This document shows, one piece after another, positions 62,933-64,000 of a stretch of DNA of 64,000 nucleotides. Location of the stretch: assembly GCF_015595035.1 (NCBI RefSeq), contig NZ_JADNRN010000001.1, positions 124,001-188,000 on the forward strand. The letters are read 5' to 3'. The notes under the pieces are model-generated. The model had not been told where the DNA came from and did not search any database. It saw only the letters and a program-made list of their open reading frames with translations. The translations under genes were made by a program, and so were the position numbers. Position 1 is the stretch's first letter. Every line of letters begins with the position of its first letter. Origin of the DNA: Marinibium conchae. Its GTDB lineage: Bacteria; Pseudomonadota; Gammaproteobacteria; Enterobacterales; Alteromonadaceae.

Positions 62933-63838
62933 TTATTGTTCGGAGTCAATCTCAAAAATATCACGTAAGGCTTTAGCCAGTTCAACGACTTCTGCCGACA
63001 TTAGGGTGAAATCAGCATCTAATTTGGCGTTAATTTCATCCTTGGGAATATCTTCGTTTTGTTCTTTTACTACATCGGTGAATTTTAGACGTTTAACTGA
63101 TAAGTCTTCACCTAGAATACAGGTGAGCCTATCTTGCCAAGCCAGTGCAATTTTCTGCACTAACATTCCGGATTGTAAATGAGCCAACATTTCATCAGCG
63201 TCTAAGTCTTGAGATTTGCAACGTATCACAGCACCATCTTCTGAAGGCGATTTAAATTCAGCCTCGTCTAAGATTTCTATATCGGCAGGACTGTCTTGAA
63301 GTATCCAAGAGGTGAGAATTTCTTGTTTACTATTTTTTGCAAAAGGCACAACAGGCAATGATCCTATACACTTCCTAACGCAAGCAAGGAATGCTTCAGC
63401 TGCGCCATCAGAGCTAGCATCAACAGCAACCAAGTTGTCTTTAAGTGAGATAAAACCATGGGTGCTACTGTTTTTTGTAAAGGCTTGCGGCAGCAAACGG
63501 TGCACAATTTCTTGCTTCAAGTCTTGTTGCTGTTTTTTGGCCACGGGCGACCCAGTTTCCTTTTCAATTTGTGCAACTTTTTCGGCAAGTTCATTATTGA
63601 TAACAGAAGCGGGTAGGATGCGATCTTGTTTTTTTAACACTAACCAAAAGCGATTGTCGGTTTTGTGAAAAAGCATGTCACTATTTCTAAAAGGCGAGGT
63701 CCAACCCATGGTCGCTAGGTCTTGAGAACCGCAAGGGCGAAAGGACATACTCTCTAGCTGTGTTTGAAGTTCGTCATCGCTTAGTTCGATACTGGAAGTG
63801 AGTTGATATAATTTGAGATTTTTAAACCACATAGTCAT
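62933..63838 (-). CDS. rdgC: recombination-associated protein RdgC
   Basis: Ring-shaped DNA-binding protein that restrains RecA; 301 residues from ATG 63838, close to the 303 of E. coli. MWFKNLKLYQLTSSIELSDDELQTQLESMSFRPCGSQDLATMGWTSPF is the family start; ILPASVINNELAEKVAQIEKETGSPVAKKQQQDLKQEIVHRLLPQAF and the C-terminal SLSVKRLKFTDVVKEQNED are also typical. Upstream codons to 63877 are not family-like. ATG 63832, two codons in, is an alternative start. Confidence 0.95.
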   Translation of the reverse strand: MTMWFKNLKLYQLTSSIELSDDELQTQLESMSFRPCGSQDLATMGWTSPFRNSDMLFHKTDNRFWLVLKKQDRILPASVINNELAEKVAQIEKETGSPVAKKQQQDLKQEIVHRLLPQAFTKNSSTHGFISLKDNLVAVDASSDGAAEAFLACVRKCIGSLPVVPFAKNSKQEILTSWILQDSPADIEILDEAEFKSPSEDGAVIRCKSQDLDADEMLAHLQSGMLVQKIALAWQDRLTCILGEDLSVKRLKFTDVVKEQNEDIPKDEINAKLDADFTLMSAEVVELAKALRDIFEIDSEQ

Positions 63839-63981
63839 TTGCTCTGATATGTAAAAAAGATGCGCGCACTCTATCAATCAGACCTCCAAATATCAAAAGC
63901 ATTTTCAAGTGAATTTTCAATGTAGACACAATAATTGACTGTGGTCATAAGCGGGAAAGTAACTGAGACGACAAGTTAAAT

Positions 63982-63990
63982 GGTGTGTCC
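63982..63990 (-). repeat. GGTGTGTCC word near the right edge
   Basis: Exact copy in extended context (TTAAAT before; TGATAAAGTG after), 144 bases upstream of rdgC. The last 120 bases of the window carry no gene. Confidence 0.8.
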
Positions 63991-64000
63991 TGATAAAGTG

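Overview
The window is a chromosomal segment of a Gram-negative gammaproteobacterium, most likely a marine member of the Alteromonadales or a close relative. The evidence is gene content and order: a tolC / nudF-yqiB-yqiA-parE block, the rpsU-yqeY-dnaG-rpoD macromolecular synthesis operon divergent from tsaD, the EF-P beta-lysylation genes together, and several families typical of marine gammaproteobacteria (DUF3016, DUF3718, ExeM-type extracellular nuclease, PrsT-like TPR lipoprotein). No rRNA, tRNA, prophage or CRISPR array was seen. The assignment to an order is inference.

Layout. 1-5.6 kb: a DEAD-box RNA helicase cut by the window edge, a large TPR lipoprotein, and a voltage-gated cation channel. 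5.6-12.2 kb: TolC, then nudF-yqiB-yqiA-parE (without the cpdA that sits in this cluster in enterobacteria) and an unknown membrane-anchored protein. 12.2-17.5 kb: a REP-associated (IS200-like) transposase, a YjfB-like motility protein, and epmB, efp and epmA. 17.5-28.4 kb: an aldehyde dehydrogenase / acetolactate-synthase-like pair, a cyclophilin, rlmG, AlkB, BolA, a SulP transporter, PpiC, a methyltransferase-like lipoprotein and two DsbA-family oxidoreductases. 28.5-33.3 kb: BtuB behind a cobalamin riboswitch, then srkA and ccoG. 33.5-47 kb: small unknowns, a 1554-residue secreted double nuclease with a dockerin-like tail, ybaK, GNAT, DUF2164, galM, an Lrp-type regulator divergent from methionine gamma-lyase, an EamA exporter and an acyl-CoA dehydrogenase. 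47-51.5 kb: an RND efflux pair. 51.6-64 kb: housekeeping genes (rpoD, dnaG, yqeY, rpsU, tsaD, plsY, folB, folK, uppP, HIT, HDOD), a DUF3718 protein and rdgC.

The strongest unexplained signal is a 9-base word, GGACACACC (reverse GGTGTGTCC). I count 27 exact copies where about 0.5 would be expected by chance. 23 of them lie between 7.8 and 31.4 kb. They occur on both strands in near-equal numbers (13 and 14), inside genes in all three reading frames, and between genes as direct and inverted pairs inside a longer shared context (CACTANNA before the core, AAATTG after it). This resembles the DNA uptake sequences of Pasteurellaceae and Neisseria. An alternative is a REP-like family connected to the transposase at 12.2-13.2 kb, whose upstream flank carries a one-mismatch copy.

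Other points of interest: complete linkage of the EF-P lysylation genes, loss of cpdA from a conserved cluster, a palindromic operator region between the Lrp-type regulator and methionine gamma-lyase, twin palindromes upstream of the DUF3718 gene, a 9-base tandem repeat, and the fused secreted nuclease.
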